From Microbacterium galbinum (lineage in GTDB: Bacteria; Actinomycetota; Actinomycetes; Actinomycetales; Microbacteriaceae): a stretch of DNA of 64,000 nucleotides. Under the pieces are notes generated by a model. It was not told where the DNA came from. It was given only the letters and a program-made list of their open reading frames with translations, and made no database searches. Where the stretch lies: positions 2,323,630 to 2,387,629 of the forward strand of contig NZ_CP078077.1 of the NCBI RefSeq assembly GCF_023101185.1, in the 5' to 3' direction. Position 1 is the first letter of the stretch. Each line of letters starts with the position of its first letter. Made by a program: the position numbers and the translations under genes. Positions 20,362 to 29,376 of the stretch are shown here, one piece after another.

Positions 20362-22431
20362 TGTCTCGCCCTGGGGTCGCTTGCTCACGAGCGTGAGCAC
20401 GTCGTAGGTCGCGACGGTCTCGTCGCGCTGATTGCGGATGACGGCGTCCCAGCGCACCTCGCCGTAGTCGTCGGTCTCGCGCGGCGTGATCTGCTTCGCG
20501 GTCAGTTCGACGCGGATCTCATCACCCGGCGACACCGGCGTGACGAAGCGAAGGTCCTCGAGTCCGTAGTTCGCGAGCACCGGACCGGGCTCGGGATCGA
20601 CGAAGAGCCCTGCCGCCCACGACACGAGCAGATAGCCGTGGGCGACCCGCCCCGGGAAGAACGGATTCGCCGCCGCCGCGGCCTCGTCCATGTGGGCGTA
20701 GAAGGTGTCGCCGGTGAAGCGCGCGAACGTCTCGATGTCGTCGAGGGTCACGGTGCGCGATCCCGAGGCCACCTGGTCGCCGACCCGCAGTTCGGCGAGT
20801 GATCGGCGGAACGGATGCCGTCCGTCGCTGCGCACCGCGGCGCCCGTGTGCCAGACGCCGGTCAGGGCCGTGAGCATCTCGGGCGATCCCTGCACCGCGG
20901 TGCGCTGCATGTGGTGCAGCACCGCCCGGATCCCGCCCAGCTCCTCGCCACCGCCGGCCCGCCCCGGTCCACCGTGCACGAGGTTCGGGAGCGGGGATCC
21001 GTGTCCGGTCGACGAGCGCGCATCGTCGCGGTCGAGCACCAGCAGTCGACCGTTGAACGGCGCGATGCGGGTCGCGAGCGCCACCGCCTGCGCGGGGTCG
21101 TGCGTCGCGATGCTCGTCACCAGCGAACCGCCGCCGCGGGCGACGAGACCTGCGGCCTCCGCGATGGTCGCGTAGGTCAGCATCGAAGCGACCGGGCCGA
21201 AGGCCTCGACGCCGTGCACGGCATCCGCCTCGGCGTCGTCGAAGCGCAGCAGGATCGGCGCGACGAAGGCCCCCTCCGAGATCTGTCCCGTGGTTCCGTC
21301 GGCGCGACGCACCTCCGGCGTCGCGGTCGTGCCGATCACGATCCGTCCACCGGCATCCTGCAGCGCGGCGACCTGTCGCAGCACCTCGTCGCGCTGGGTG
21401 AGCGAGGCGAGCGGCCCCATGGTCACGCCCTCGGCTCGGGGGTCTCCGAGCACCGTGCGCTCCGCGAGGCGGGTGCGCACGGCGTCGATCACGGCGTCCG
21501 CCGATCCCTCCGGCACGATGACGCGACGGATCGCCGTGCACTTCTGCCCGGCCTTCGTCGTCATCTCGGTGACGAGCTGGCGCACGTAGGCATCGAACTC
21601 AGGCGTGTCGACCGTGGCATCCGTGCCGAGTACCGAGGCGTTGATCGAGTCGGTCTCGGCCGTGAAACGCACGCCCCCGGTCTGCACCGCGGCGCTCCGC
21701 CGCAGCGACTCGGCGGTCGAGGCGCTGCCGGTGAATCCCACGATGTCGCCGAGGAGCAGGTGGTCGAAGAGATCGGGCACGCTCCCGCTCACGAGCTGCA
21801 GTGTGCCCTCGGGCACCAGGCCCGACTCGATGAGGATGCGCACCATCGCCTCGGCGAGGTAGCCGGTCGGGGTCGCGGGCTTGATCAGCGTCGGCATTCC
21901 CGCGAGGAAGGCGGGGGCGAACTTCTCGAGCGCACCCCACACGGGGAAGTTGAAGGCGTTGATCTGCACGGTGACGCCCGGCAGCGTGGTGTGCACGTGG
22001 CGGCCGAGGAAGGATCCGTCCTTCGAGAGGGGCTCGACCGGGCCGTCGATGCGCACGGTGCCGTTCGGCAGTTCGCGGCGTCCCTTGCCCGAGTAGGAGA
22101 AGAGCACGCCGATGCCGCCGTCGATGTCGACCCACGAATCGGCGGCCGTCGCACCCGTACGGGCCGAGAGCGCGTACAGCTCGTCCTTGCGGGCGGTCAG
22201 CGCCAGCGCGAACTGCTTCAGCAGCACGGCTCGCTGGTGGAAGGTGAGCGCGGCGAGGCTCGCCTGCCCGACCGTGCGGGCGTGCACGAGCGCCGCCGCG
22301 AGGTCGAGACCCGTGGTCGACACGCGGGTCACGAGCTCGCCGGTCGAGGCGTCGCGCACCTCCGTCGAGGGTGATCCGGCCGAGGGCGTCCACCAGGCGC
22401 CCTCGACGTAACTGGGCAGGTACTCGGTCAT
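20350..22431 (-). CDS. paaZ: PaaZ, oxepin-CoA hydrolase / 3-oxo-5,6-dehydrosuberyl-CoA semialdehyde dehydrogenase
   Basis: 693 residues, a full-length two-domain PaaZ. The aldehyde dehydrogenase part (1-520) has VQINAFNFPVWGALEKFAP, FTGSASTAESL and the catalytic Cys in TKAGQKCTAIRRV. The C-terminal MaoC-type (R)-hydratase part (about 545-693) has FARFTGDTFYAHMDE and FPGRVAHGYLLVSW. It opens the oxepin ring and oxidises the resulting aldehyde. Last gene of the bkd-paa operon; the start overlaps the paaH stop by four bases. Confidence 0.95.
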   Translation of the reverse strand: MTEYLPSYVEGAWWTPSAGSPSTEVRDASTGELVTRVSTTGLDLAAALVHARTVGQASLAALTFHQRAVLLKQFALALTARKDELYALSARTGATAADSWVDIDGGIGVLFSYSGKGRRELPNGTVRIDGPVEPLSKDGSFLGRHVHTTLPGVTVQINAFNFPVWGALEKFAPAFLAGMPTLIKPATPTGYLAEAMVRILIESGLVPEGTLQLVSGSVPDLFDHLLLGDIVGFTGSASTAESLRRSAAVQTGGVRFTAETDSINASVLGTDATVDTPEFDAYVRQLVTEMTTKAGQKCTAIRRVIVPEGSADAVIDAVRTRLAERTVLGDPRAEGVTMGPLASLTQRDEVLRQVAALQDAGGRIVIGTTATPEVRRADGTTGQISEGAFVAPILLRFDDAEADAVHGVEAFGPVASMLTYATIAEAAGLVARGGGSLVTSIATHDPAQAVALATRIAPFNGRLLVLDRDDARSSTGHGSPLPNLVHGGPGRAGGGEELGGIRAVLHHMQRTAVQGSPEMLTALTGVWHTGAAVRSDGRHPFRRSLAELRVGDQVASGSRTVTLDDIETFARFTGDTFYAHMDEAAAAANPFFPGRVAHGYLLVSWAAGLFVDPEPGPVLANYGLEDLRFVTPVSPGDEIRVELTAKQITPRETDDYGEVRWDAVIRNQRDETVATYDVLTLVSKRPQGETAPV

Positions 22432-23300
22432 CGCGTCTCCTTCGGAGAGTCGGGGTCGGTCCAGTCGTAGAAGCCTGCGCCGCTCTTTCGTCCCAGCCGC
22501 CCCTCGGCCACCATTCGGCGCAGCAGAGCGGGTGGCTCGAAGCGCTCACCCAACTCGCGGGCGAGCTCCTGGGCGATCCCGAGACGCACGTCGAGCCCCA
22601 CGAGGTCGGTCGTGCGCAACGGGCCCACCGGATGCCGGTACCCCAGCGTCATGGCGGCGTCGATGTCGGCCGCCGATGCGACGCGCTCCTCGAGCATCCG
22701 AATGGCTTCGAGTCCGAGCGCGACGCCGAGGCGCGACGACGCGAAGCCGGGGGAGTCGGCGACCACGATCGGAGTCTTGCCGAGCAGAGCGACCCACTCG
22801 CGCGCGGTATCGACGACGGCCGGGTCGGTGGTCGCTCCCCGCACGATCTCGACGAGTGCCGACGAGGGCACCGGGTTGAAGAAGTGGAGCCCGAGAAAGC
22901 GCTCCGGCCGTCGGCGGGCGAGCGCGAGGTCGTCGATCGAGATCGATGAGGTGTTCGAGGCGAGCACGGCCTCGTCCGGCAGCACGTGCTCGAGCCGCGC
23001 GAGCGCATCCTCCTTGAGAACGCGGTCCTCGGGCACGGCCTCGACGACCAGTGCGGCCCCCCTGCACGCCTCGACATCCGTCGTGACCCGGAGGCGCGCG
23101 GCGCATTCGCCCGCATCGAGGCCGGGGTCGCGGTCGGCGGAACGGCGGAGACTCTCGTCGATGCGCAGCGCCGCGGCATCCGCGCCCTCCGTATCGCGCT
23201 CGACGACGACCACTCGCGATCCGGCGAGCAGGAACGCGTGCGCGATGCCCGCGCCCATGCGCCCTCCGCCCATCACGCCGACGACGGCCGGCGCGCTCAC
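22428..23300 (-). CDS. paaH: PaaH-like 3-hydroxyacyl-CoA (3-hydroxyadipyl-CoA) dehydrogenase
   Basis: 290 residues from a GTG at 23300 inside the GTGA overlap with the paaF stop. The N-terminal Rossmann motif is GVMGGGRMGAGIAHAFLLAG. The catalytic region is NTSSISIDDL followed by GLHFFNPVPSSALVEIV (His). The C-terminal dimer domain ends GRLGRKSGAGFYDW. The position between paaF and paaZ supports oxidation of 3-hydroxyadipyl-CoA, although butyryl-type substrates cannot be excluded from sequence. PaaH in enterobacteria is longer, with two C-terminal repeats; this is the single-repeat form. Confidence 0.88.
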   Translation of the reverse strand: MSAPAVVGVMGGGRMGAGIAHAFLLAGSRVVVVERDTEGADAAALRIDESLRRSADRDPGLDAGECAARLRVTTDVEACRGAALVVEAVPEDRVLKEDALARLEHVLPDEAVLASNTSSISIDDLALARRRPERFLGLHFFNPVPSSALVEIVRGATTDPAVVDTAREWVALLGKTPIVVADSPGFASSRLGVALGLEAIRMLEERVASAADIDAAMTLGYRHPVGPLRTTDLVGLDVRLGIAQELARELGERFEPPALLRRMVAEGRLGRKSGAGFYDWTDPDSPKETR

Positions 23301-24037
23301 GAGCGATCCGTGCGATCGAGGAAGGCGGTCATGCGGCGCTCCTTCTCGGGGCTCTCGAACAGCTCGGCCTGCAGTTCTCCGTCGATGTGCGGATGTTCCG
23401 CACGCGGCGCGCGGAGGGCGCGCTTGGTGTGCCGGGTGGCGAGCGGGTCGTTCGCGGCGATGCGGTCCGCGAGCGCGTGCGCGGCGGGCAGCAACTGCTC
23501 GGGCGGATGGATCGCCGAGATGAGCCCCCAGGCGAGGGCGTCGTCCGCGCCCAGCGCACGGCCCGTGAGCAGGAGATCGGCGGCGCGGGCGTGGCCGACG
23601 ATCTCGGGCAGGCACCAGGTCGCGCCGGCAGCGGCGAGGATGCCGAGTCCGGTCTCGGGGTTGCCGATGCGGAGCGACGCGGTGGCGATGCGGATGTCGG
23701 CGGCGTAGGCGAGCTCCGCGCCGCCGCCCAGCGCGTAGCCGTCGAGGGCGGCGATGACCGGCATCGGCAGTTCGGCCACGCGGAGGAAGGCCGTGGCGTT
23801 GATCCCGCGGCGCGCATCGTCGGCGCGGCGCTCGCGCAGTTGGGCGATGTCGGCGCCCGCCGCGAAGTCGCCGCCCGCACCCGTGAGGATCAGCGTGCGG
23901 GGGTCGGCTTCCAGCTCGGCGCAGAGCGCGTGCAGGGCATCGATCGTGGCGAGGTCGATGGCGTTGCGGCGCTCCGGTCGGTGGAGCGTGGCGAGCACGC
24001 GGTCGTCACGCCGTTCGATCAGCAGCGGGTCGCTCAT
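23297..24037 (-). CDS. paaF: PaaF-like 2,3-dehydroadipyl-CoA hydratase
   Basis: 246 residues of the crotonase superfamily. Oxyanion motifs are GGDFAAGADIAQL (about 62-74) and DGYALGGGAELAYAADIRIA. The first catalytic Glu is in GGAELAYAADI and the second position in GNPETGLGILAAAGATWCLP. FAAGADI is the form seen in PaaF proteins, unlike the FCAGRDI of the PaaG-like gene. It hydrates 2,3-didehydroadipyl-CoA in the beta-oxidation-like end of the pathway. It overlaps both neighbours by four bases. Confidence 0.85.
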   Translation of the reverse strand: MSDPLLIERRDDRVLATLHRPERRNAIDLATIDALHALCAELEADPRTLILTGAGGDFAAGADIAQLRERRADDARRGINATAFLRVAELPMPVIAALDGYALGGGAELAYAADIRIATASLRIGNPETGLGILAAAGATWCLPEIVGHARAADLLLTGRALGADDALAWGLISAIHPPEQLLPAAHALADRIAANDPLATRHTKRALRAPRAEHPHIDGELQAELFESPEKERRMTAFLDRTDRS

Positions 24038-25221
24038 GCCACCCGCTCCAGGATCATGGCGGTGCCCTGCCCGACGCCCACGCACATCGTCGCGAGTCCG
24101 AGCCCCGCCCCCTCGCGCTCCATGCGCCCGAGCAGCGTGACGACGATGCGGCAGCCGCTCGACCCGAGCGGGTGCCCGAGGGCGATCGCTCCGCCGTCGC
24201 GATTGACGCGCTCCGGGTCGAGTCCGAGCCGACGGATCGAGGCGAGCGACTGGGAGGCGAAGGCCTCGTTCAGCTCGACGGCCCCGATCGCGTCGACCGC
24301 GAGGCCTGTGCGCCGCAGCGCCTTCTCGGTCGCCGGCACGGGACCGAGACCCATGATCTCCGGAGCGAGTGCGGCGGAGGTCGCCGTGACGATGCGGGCA
24401 CGTGGTGTCAGGCCGTAGCGGCGCACGGCCTCACCCGAGGCGACGATCACGGCGGAGGCCCCGTCGTTCAAGGAGCTCGAGTTGCCGGCGGTGACGACGC
24501 GGCCGCCCTCCACGACGGGGCGCAGCGACGCGAGCGCACCGAGGTCGGTGTCGCGGCGCGGGCCCTCGTCGACGTCGACCTCGCCCGCGCGCGTGGGCAC
24601 GGCGACGATCTCGTCGGCGAAGCGTCCCGCGTCGATCGCGGCGATCGCGAGCCCGTGGCTGCGCAGCGCGAACGCGTCGGCATCCTCTCGTGTGATCCCG
24701 TCGTGTCGGGCGACCTCCTCCGCGGTCTCCGGCATCGAGAGCGTGGTGCCTGCGCGCGCGGAGAGGCGCGGGTTCGTGAACCGCCAGCCGATCGAGGTGT
24801 CGGCGACGGCGCCCGGTTTCGCCCACGCCCGTTCGGGCTTGGCCTGCACCCACGGGGCCCGGGTCATCGACTCGACGCCGCCCGCGACGAGCAGCTCGGC
24901 GTCCCCCGCGCGGATCGCCTGGGCCGCCAGGGCGATGGCCGACATCCCCGAGGCGCAGAGCCGGTTCACGGTCAGACCCGGGACGTCGTCGGGGAGCCCC
25001 GCGAGCAGCACGGCCATACGCGCGACGTTGCGGTTGTCCTCCCCGGCCTGGTTCGCCGCTCCCAGGATCACCTCGTCGATCGCGGCATCCGGCACTCCGG
25101 CGCGATCGACGGCGGTGCGCACCACGAGGGCGGCGAGGTCGTCGGGGCGGATGCCGGAGAGGGCGCCGCCGTAGCGCCCGATCGGGGTGCGGACCCCGCC
25201 GATGAGGAACGCCTCGGTCAT
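24034..25221 (-). CDS. paaJ: PaaJ-like 3-oxoadipyl-CoA thiolase
   Basis: 395 residues, a typical degradative thiolase. The nucleophilic Cys is in TVNRLCASGMSAIALAAQAI (about residue 88), then NEAFASQSLAS, GGAIALGHPLGSSGCR (His) and the second Cys in ATMCVGVGQGTAMILE. In this operon it should cleave 3-oxoadipyl-CoA to succinyl-CoA and acetyl-CoA, and may also serve branched-chain degradation. The start is at 25221, ten bases after the bkdC stop, the only gap in the seven-gene operon. Confidence 0.88.
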   Translation of the reverse strand: MTEAFLIGGVRTPIGRYGGALSGIRPDDLAALVVRTAVDRAGVPDAAIDEVILGAANQAGEDNRNVARMAVLLAGLPDDVPGLTVNRLCASGMSAIALAAQAIRAGDAELLVAGGVESMTRAPWVQAKPERAWAKPGAVADTSIGWRFTNPRLSARAGTTLSMPETAEEVARHDGITREDADAFALRSHGLAIAAIDAGRFADEIVAVPTRAGEVDVDEGPRRDTDLGALASLRPVVEGGRVVTAGNSSSLNDGASAVIVASGEAVRRYGLTPRARIVTATSAALAPEIMGLGPVPATEKALRRTGLAVDAIGAVELNEAFASQSLASIRRLGLDPERVNRDGGAIALGHPLGSSGCRIVVTLLGRMEREGAGLGLATMCVGVGQGTAMILERVA

Positions 25222-25231
25222 GTCGGCCTCC

Positions 25232-26578
25232 TCACACGCGCCCGTAGGTGCGCAACGGCTGTTCGATCAGCGCGACCAGCTGCCGCAGGAAGCTCGCGGC
25301 GTAGCCGCCGTCGCACACGCGGTGATCGAACACCAGCGACAGCTGGGCGATGCGGCGGGCGACGACCTCGCCGTCGACGACCCAGGGTCGCTCGAGCACG
25401 CGTCCGATGCCGAGGATCGCCACGTCGGGATGATTGATGATCGCAGCCGACCCGTCGACGCCGAGTCCACCGTAGTTGTTGAGGGTGAAGGTCGAGCCGC
25501 GCATCCGTTCGGGCGGCATCGACCCGGCCCGGGCGGTCTCGGCGAGCTCGCGCAGCGCGGCGTCGAGTCGCGCGACACTCAGCTCGTGCGCGCGGGGGAC
25601 GACCGGCACGAGCAGCCCGCGCTCGGTGTCGGTGGCGACCCCGAGGTTCACGCCCTCGAACGCGATGAGCTCCTCCCCGCCGTCATCCAGACGCGAGGCG
25701 AGCACGGGGTGGTCCTCGAGCGCGAGCAGGGCGAAGCGGGCGAACAGCGCGGTCAGCGACGGCGCGCGCTCGCCGGCCGCGGCGATCTCGCGCCGCAGAT
25801 CCCAGAGACGCGTCGCGTCGACGTCGACCCAGACGGTCGCCTCGGGGATCTCGGCGCGACTGCGGCTCAGGCGGGCGCTCACGGCGCGGCGCAGCGGAGA
25901 CAGGCGGTCACGGGCGCGCACGCGCAGGCCGTCGATCTCGTCGGCGGACGACGCTGGCCCCGCGGATGCCGGTGCATGCGCGCCGTCGACGGCATGATCG
26001 ACCGCGGCCCGCAGCACGTCGGCGCGCGTCACGGCGCCGTCGGCTCCGGTCGCGGGGATCGCGTGCACGTCGAGACCGAGGTCGCGGGCGAGCCGACGGA
26101 CGATCGGAGAGCGCACCGCGACGGTGCGGGCGGAGGGTGCCTCCGCCGTGTCGGCGGGCGTCGCGGCGGAGTCGTGCACGGCCGACCGTCGGCGGCGTCC
26201 GCTCGCCGACCGTTCGCTCGTGCCGTAGCCGATCAGCACGTTGCCCGAACCTGCGCGTTCCTCGACTCGGTAGTCCTCGTGCGCCGCGTTCTCGGGGAGG
26301 ACGGCTTCGGATGAGGCGCTCGCCGCCGCGGCATCCGACACCTCCAGCACCGGGGCGCCGACGGCGATCGTGTCGCCGGCGTCGCCGTGCAGCGCGGTCA
26401 CCACACCCGCGAAGGGGGACGGCAGCTCCACGACGCTCTTGGCGGTCTCGACCTCGGCGATCGCCTGATCGACGGCGATCGTGTCGCCGATGGCCACGAG
26501 CCACTGCACGAGACCGGCCTCGGTGAGACCCTCGCCCAGATCGGGCAGCCGGAAGACGTGCGCGGTGAGGGTGCTCAC
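25232..26578 (-). CDS. bkdC: E2 component (dihydrolipoyl acyltransferase) of a branched-chain 2-oxo acid dehydrogenase complex
   Basis: 448 residues. One lipoyl domain (1-80) has the target lysine in ETAKSVVELPSPFAG. A peripheral subunit-binding domain is near 140-180 (VRSPIVRRLARDLGLDVHAI). The catalytic acyltransferase domain (about 215-448) has VFDHRVCDGGYAASFL; the usual His-x-x-x-Asp-Gly is HRVCDGG. It transfers branched acyl groups from E1 to CoA. An E3 gene is absent from the operon, so the lipoamide dehydrogenase must be shared. Confidence 0.92.
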   Translation of the reverse strand: MSTLTAHVFRLPDLGEGLTEAGLVQWLVAIGDTIAVDQAIAEVETAKSVVELPSPFAGVVTALHGDAGDTIAVGAPVLEVSDAAAASASSEAVLPENAAHEDYRVEERAGSGNVLIGYGTSERSASGRRRRSAVHDSAATPADTAEAPSARTVAVRSPIVRRLARDLGLDVHAIPATGADGAVTRADVLRAAVDHAVDGAHAPASAGPASSADEIDGLRVRARDRLSPLRRAVSARLSRSRAEIPEATVWVDVDATRLWDLRREIAAAGERAPSLTALFARFALLALEDHPVLASRLDDGGEELIAFEGVNLGVATDTERGLLVPVVPRAHELSVARLDAALRELAETARAGSMPPERMRGSTFTLNNYGGLGVDGSAAIINHPDVAILGIGRVLERPWVVDGEVVARRIAQLSLVFDHRVCDGGYAASFLRQLVALIEQPLRTYGRV

Positions 26579-27624
26579 GATTCGTCCTCCCAGTGCAGCG
26601 TGTCGATCGCGTCGAGCACGCGGTCGACGTCGGGCAGGTACCAGTGCTCGAGCTTCGGCGGGGCGTAGGGGATGTCGAACCCCGTCACCTTGCGCACCGG
26701 TGCCTCGAGGTGCTCGAAGCAGCGCTCGAACACCCGCGACTGGATCTCGGAGGCGACGCTCGCGTAGCCCGGTGCCTCGGCGATCACGACCGCCCGCCCG
26801 GTGGCGCGCACGGCGGCCGTGACCGTGGCGTCGTCGAAGGGGGAGAGCGAGCGCACATCGACGACCTCAACGCTGCGGCCCTCGGCGGCTGCGGCCTCGG
26901 CGGCTTCCAGCGCGAGCGGCACGGCCGCGCCGTAGGCGAGCAGCGTCACATCGGTGCCGGTGCGGGCGACCCGGGCGCTGCCGAGGTCGACGCGGAGCGC
27001 GGTGTCGACCTCGCCGCGCGTCCAGTACAGCTTCTTGGGCTCGAGGAAGACGACCGGATCGGGCGACTCGATCGCCGCCCGCAGCAGCGAGTAGGCATCC
27101 TGCGGGGTCGACGGGCACACGACCGTGAGGCCCGGGGTGTGCGCGTAGTACGCCTCCGACGAGTCGCAGTGGTGCTCGACCCCGCCGATGCCGCCACCGA
27201 ACGGGATGCGGATGACCAGCGGCATCCGCACCCCTCCGCGCGTGCGGTTCCCGTACTTCGCGACGTGGCTCACCACCTGCTCGAACGCGGGCAGCGCGAA
27301 AGCGTCGAACTGCATCTCGACCACGGGGCGCATGCCGTTCATCGCCATGCCCACCGCCGTGCCGACGATCCCGGACTCGGCGAGCGGGGTGTCGAAGCAG
27401 CGATCCTCGCCGAAGCGCGCGGTGAGTCCGTCGGTGACCCGGAAGACCCCGCCGAGCGCCCCCACGTCCTCCCCGAAGACGACGACCTCGGGGTCGTCGG
27501 TCAGCGCGTCGGCGAGCGCGAGGTTCAGTGCCGCGGCCATCGTGAGCGTCACCGGGGCGCGGCCGTCCGCATCGGCGCCCGAGCGGATGCCGTCGAGATG
27601 CGTGCCGTCCTGCGCGATCGTCAT
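26575..27624 (-). CDS. bkdB: E1 beta subunit of branched-chain 2-oxo acid dehydrogenase
   Basis: 349 residues from the ATG at 27624, four-base overlaps on both sides. Transketolase pyrimidine domain with ALADALTDDPEVVVFGEDVG (the ThDP-activating Glu), DTPLAESGIVGTAVGMAMNG and FDAFALPAFEQVVSHVAKY. The C-terminal transketolase domain has VVFLEPKKLYWTRGEV and VVDVRSLSPFD. It pairs with BkdA to decarboxylate 2-oxoisovalerate-type acids. The Pro-rich strand SLSPFD and GFDIPYAPPKLEHWYLPD are typical of this family rather than pyruvate E1. Confidence 0.92.
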   Translation of the reverse strand: MTIAQDGTHLDGIRSGADADGRAPVTLTMAAALNLALADALTDDPEVVVFGEDVGALGGVFRVTDGLTARFGEDRCFDTPLAESGIVGTAVGMAMNGMRPVVEMQFDAFALPAFEQVVSHVAKYGNRTRGGVRMPLVIRIPFGGGIGGVEHHCDSSEAYYAHTPGLTVVCPSTPQDAYSLLRAAIESPDPVVFLEPKKLYWTRGEVDTALRVDLGSARVARTGTDVTLLAYGAAVPLALEAAEAAAAEGRSVEVVDVRSLSPFDDATVTAAVRATGRAVVIAEAPGYASVASEIQSRVFERCFEHLEAPVRKVTGFDIPYAPPKLEHWYLPDVDRVLDAIDTLHWEDES

Positions 27625-28748
27625 CGGGATGCTCCTTCTCGAGAGGCGGACTCCGCCTGGCCGGATGCCGCCGCCGTGCGCTCGATCTCGCCCCGCAGCA
27701 TCGCCCACTGCTCCTCGAGCAGCGGGGAACGGGTCGCGGTCACGAATCGGAAGAGATCCTCGGGATCGAGGTCGGCGTCGGTGTTCAGCGCGGTGCGCAG
27801 CTCGGTCGCGAGGGTCTCGGCATCCGCCGCGAACCGGGCCTCGATCTCGTCGTCGAGCGCTCCGACAGCGCGGAGGTGCGTGCGCAGCCGCCGCAGCGGG
27901 TCGCGCTCGACCCAGGCCTGCACCTCGGCGCGCTCGCGGTAGCGGGTGTCGTCGTCGGCGTTGGTGTGCGCCAGCATCCGATAGGTGTGCGCCTCGACGA
28001 GCGTGGGGCCGTCGCCCGCGCGTGCTCGCCGCACGGCCGCGCTGAGCACCGAGAGCACCGCGGCGACGTCGTTGCCGTCGACCCGCTGCCCCGGCATCCC
28101 GTACCCGATCGCCTTGTGCGCGAGCGAGGGGGCAGCGGTCTGGCGCGAGAGGGGCACCGAGATCGCGAACCCGTTGTTCTGCACGAAGAAGACCACCGGC
28201 ACTCGGAAGACCGACGCGAAGTTCATCGCCTCGTGGAAGTCGCCCTCGCTGGTGGCGCCGTCGCCGCACAGGGCGAGCACGACCGTGTCGTCGCCGCGGC
28301 GCTTCGCGGCGTACGCGAAGCCGACCGCGTGCAGCAACTGGGTCGCGAGCGGCGTGGACTGCGTGGCGACGCGGTGCGCGCGCACGTCGTAGCCCGAATG
28401 CCAGTCGCCGGCGAGCAGCACCATGGTCTCCGCTGGCGGGACTCCGCGTCCGATGATGGCGACGGCGTCGCGGTACGTGGGGAACAGCCAGTCAGCGGCG
28501 CCGTCGAGCACCCGCGCGGCTGCGACCTGGCAGGCCTCCTGCCCGTGCGACGAGGGGTAGACCGCGAGGCGGCCCTGGCGCACCAGTGCGCTCGCCTGGT
28601 CGTTGAAGCGGCGTCCCTCGACGAGTCCGCGGTAGGCGTCGAGCAACGCGCCGCGGTCGGGGAGCGGATAGTCCGCGTCCTCGGTGAGCGTGCCGTCGGG
28701 GGCGATGAGCTGTACCGCCTCGTCGCGGGGGAGCATGTCGTCGTTCAT
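27621..28748 (-). CDS. bkdA: E1 alpha subunit of branched-chain 2-oxo acid dehydrogenase
   Basis: 375 residues. The ThDP/magnesium motif is LCGDGATSEGDFHEAMNFAS (about 165-184), continuing to VFFVQNNGFAISVP. A phosphorylation-loop-like YRMLAHTNADDDTRYR is retained. First gene of the seven-gene operon running to paaZ; the ATG has GAAGG upstream. It converts branched-chain 2-oxo acids with BkdB. The upstream region carries two inverted 13-mers facing the divergent Lrp/AsnC gene. Confidence 0.93.
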   Translation of the reverse strand: MNDDMLPRDEAVQLIAPDGTLTEDADYPLPDRGALLDAYRGLVEGRRFNDQASALVRQGRLAVYPSSHGQEACQVAAARVLDGAADWLFPTYRDAVAIIGRGVPPAETMVLLAGDWHSGYDVRAHRVATQSTPLATQLLHAVGFAYAAKRRGDDTVVLALCGDGATSEGDFHEAMNFASVFRVPVVFFVQNNGFAISVPLSRQTAAPSLAHKAIGYGMPGQRVDGNDVAAVLSVLSAAVRRARAGDGPTLVEAHTYRMLAHTNADDDTRYRERAEVQAWVERDPLRRLRTHLRAVGALDDEIEARFAADAETLATELRTALNTDADLDPEDLFRFVTATRSPLLEEQWAMLRGEIERTAAASGQAESASREGASR

Positions 28749-28796
28749 CTGGTCGCCTTCCTCGCCGAACCTGATGACGACAGCATGCGCTCTCGC

Positions 28797-28840
28797 GCGC
28801 AGTCGTCCAAGAGGTGCGGCCGAATGCTGGACGATTGCGC
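28797..28840. promoter_or_regulatory. Inverted-repeat operator in the bkdA-lrp intergenic region
   Basis: Left arm GCGCAGTCGTCCA (28797-28809) and right arm TGGACGATTGCGC (28828-28840) are inverted copies with one mismatch, separated by 18 bases. They lie about midway between bkdA (start 28748) and the divergent regulator (start 28899). This placement suits an Lrp/AsnC dimer of dimers controlling both genes. Binding by the neighbouring regulator is inferred. Confidence 0.65.
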
Positions 28841-28898
28841 GATCGTTGCGCTCGCGCTCGCCGAAGTGTCAGAATTCGACGCGGGACGAAGGAGTGCC

Positions 28899-29333
28899 AT
28901 GACCACGCTGGATGAGATCGATCGGGCCATCCTCGACGAGCTGCGACGCGACGCGCGGGCGTCGATGACCGCGCTGGCGGATGCCGTGCACATCTCGCGG
29001 GCAGGCGCCCATGCCCGCATCCGACGGCTCACCGATGCGGGCGTGATCACGGGGTACACCGTGCGCACGGATCCCGCGAAGCTCGGCCATCACGCGAGCG
29101 CCTACGTCACGCTCGCGATCGAGCAGGCCAGTTGGCAGCTCGTGCAGGATCGGTTGCGGGCGATCCCCGAGATCGAGCACATGGCGCTGGTCGGCGGAGA
29201 CTTCGACGTGATCCTGCTCGTGCGGGCGAACGATGCGCGCGATCTCCGCCGGATCGTTCTCGAGGACATCCAGGCGATCCCGTCGATCCGCACGACCCGC
29301 ACGACCCTGATCTTCGAGGACTTCGAGCGCTGA
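28899..29333 (+). CDS. Lrp/AsnC-family transcriptional regulator (BkdR-like)
   Basis: 144 residues from the ATG at 28899, with GGAG five bases upstream. An N-terminal winged HTH has LDEIDRAILDELRRDARASM and VHISRAGAHARIRRLTDAGV. A C-terminal ligand-binding (RAM) domain has LVGGDFDVILLVRANDARDL. Divergent from the bkd-paa operon, the usual arrangement of BkdR, which senses branched-chain amino acids or related metabolites. A 151-base shared intergenic region holds the candidate operator. Confidence 0.92.
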   Translation: MTTLDEIDRAILDELRRDARASMTALADAVHISRAGAHARIRRLTDAGVITGYTVRTDPAKLGHHASAYVTLAIEQASWQLVQDRLRAIPEIEHMALVGGDFDVILLVRANDARDLRRIVLEDIQAIPSIRTTRTTLIFEDFER

Positions 29334-29364
29334 GCGGCCACTCCTCGCCGCGCGGCCCTCGTGC

Positions 29365-29370
29365 CAGACT
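29365..29370 (+). promoter_or_regulatory. -10-like box for the TetR regulator gene
   Basis: CAGACT, then GGGGCG, then ATG at 29377. CANNNT variant of the leaderless layout. Confidence 0.35.
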
Positions 29371-29376
29371 GGGGCG

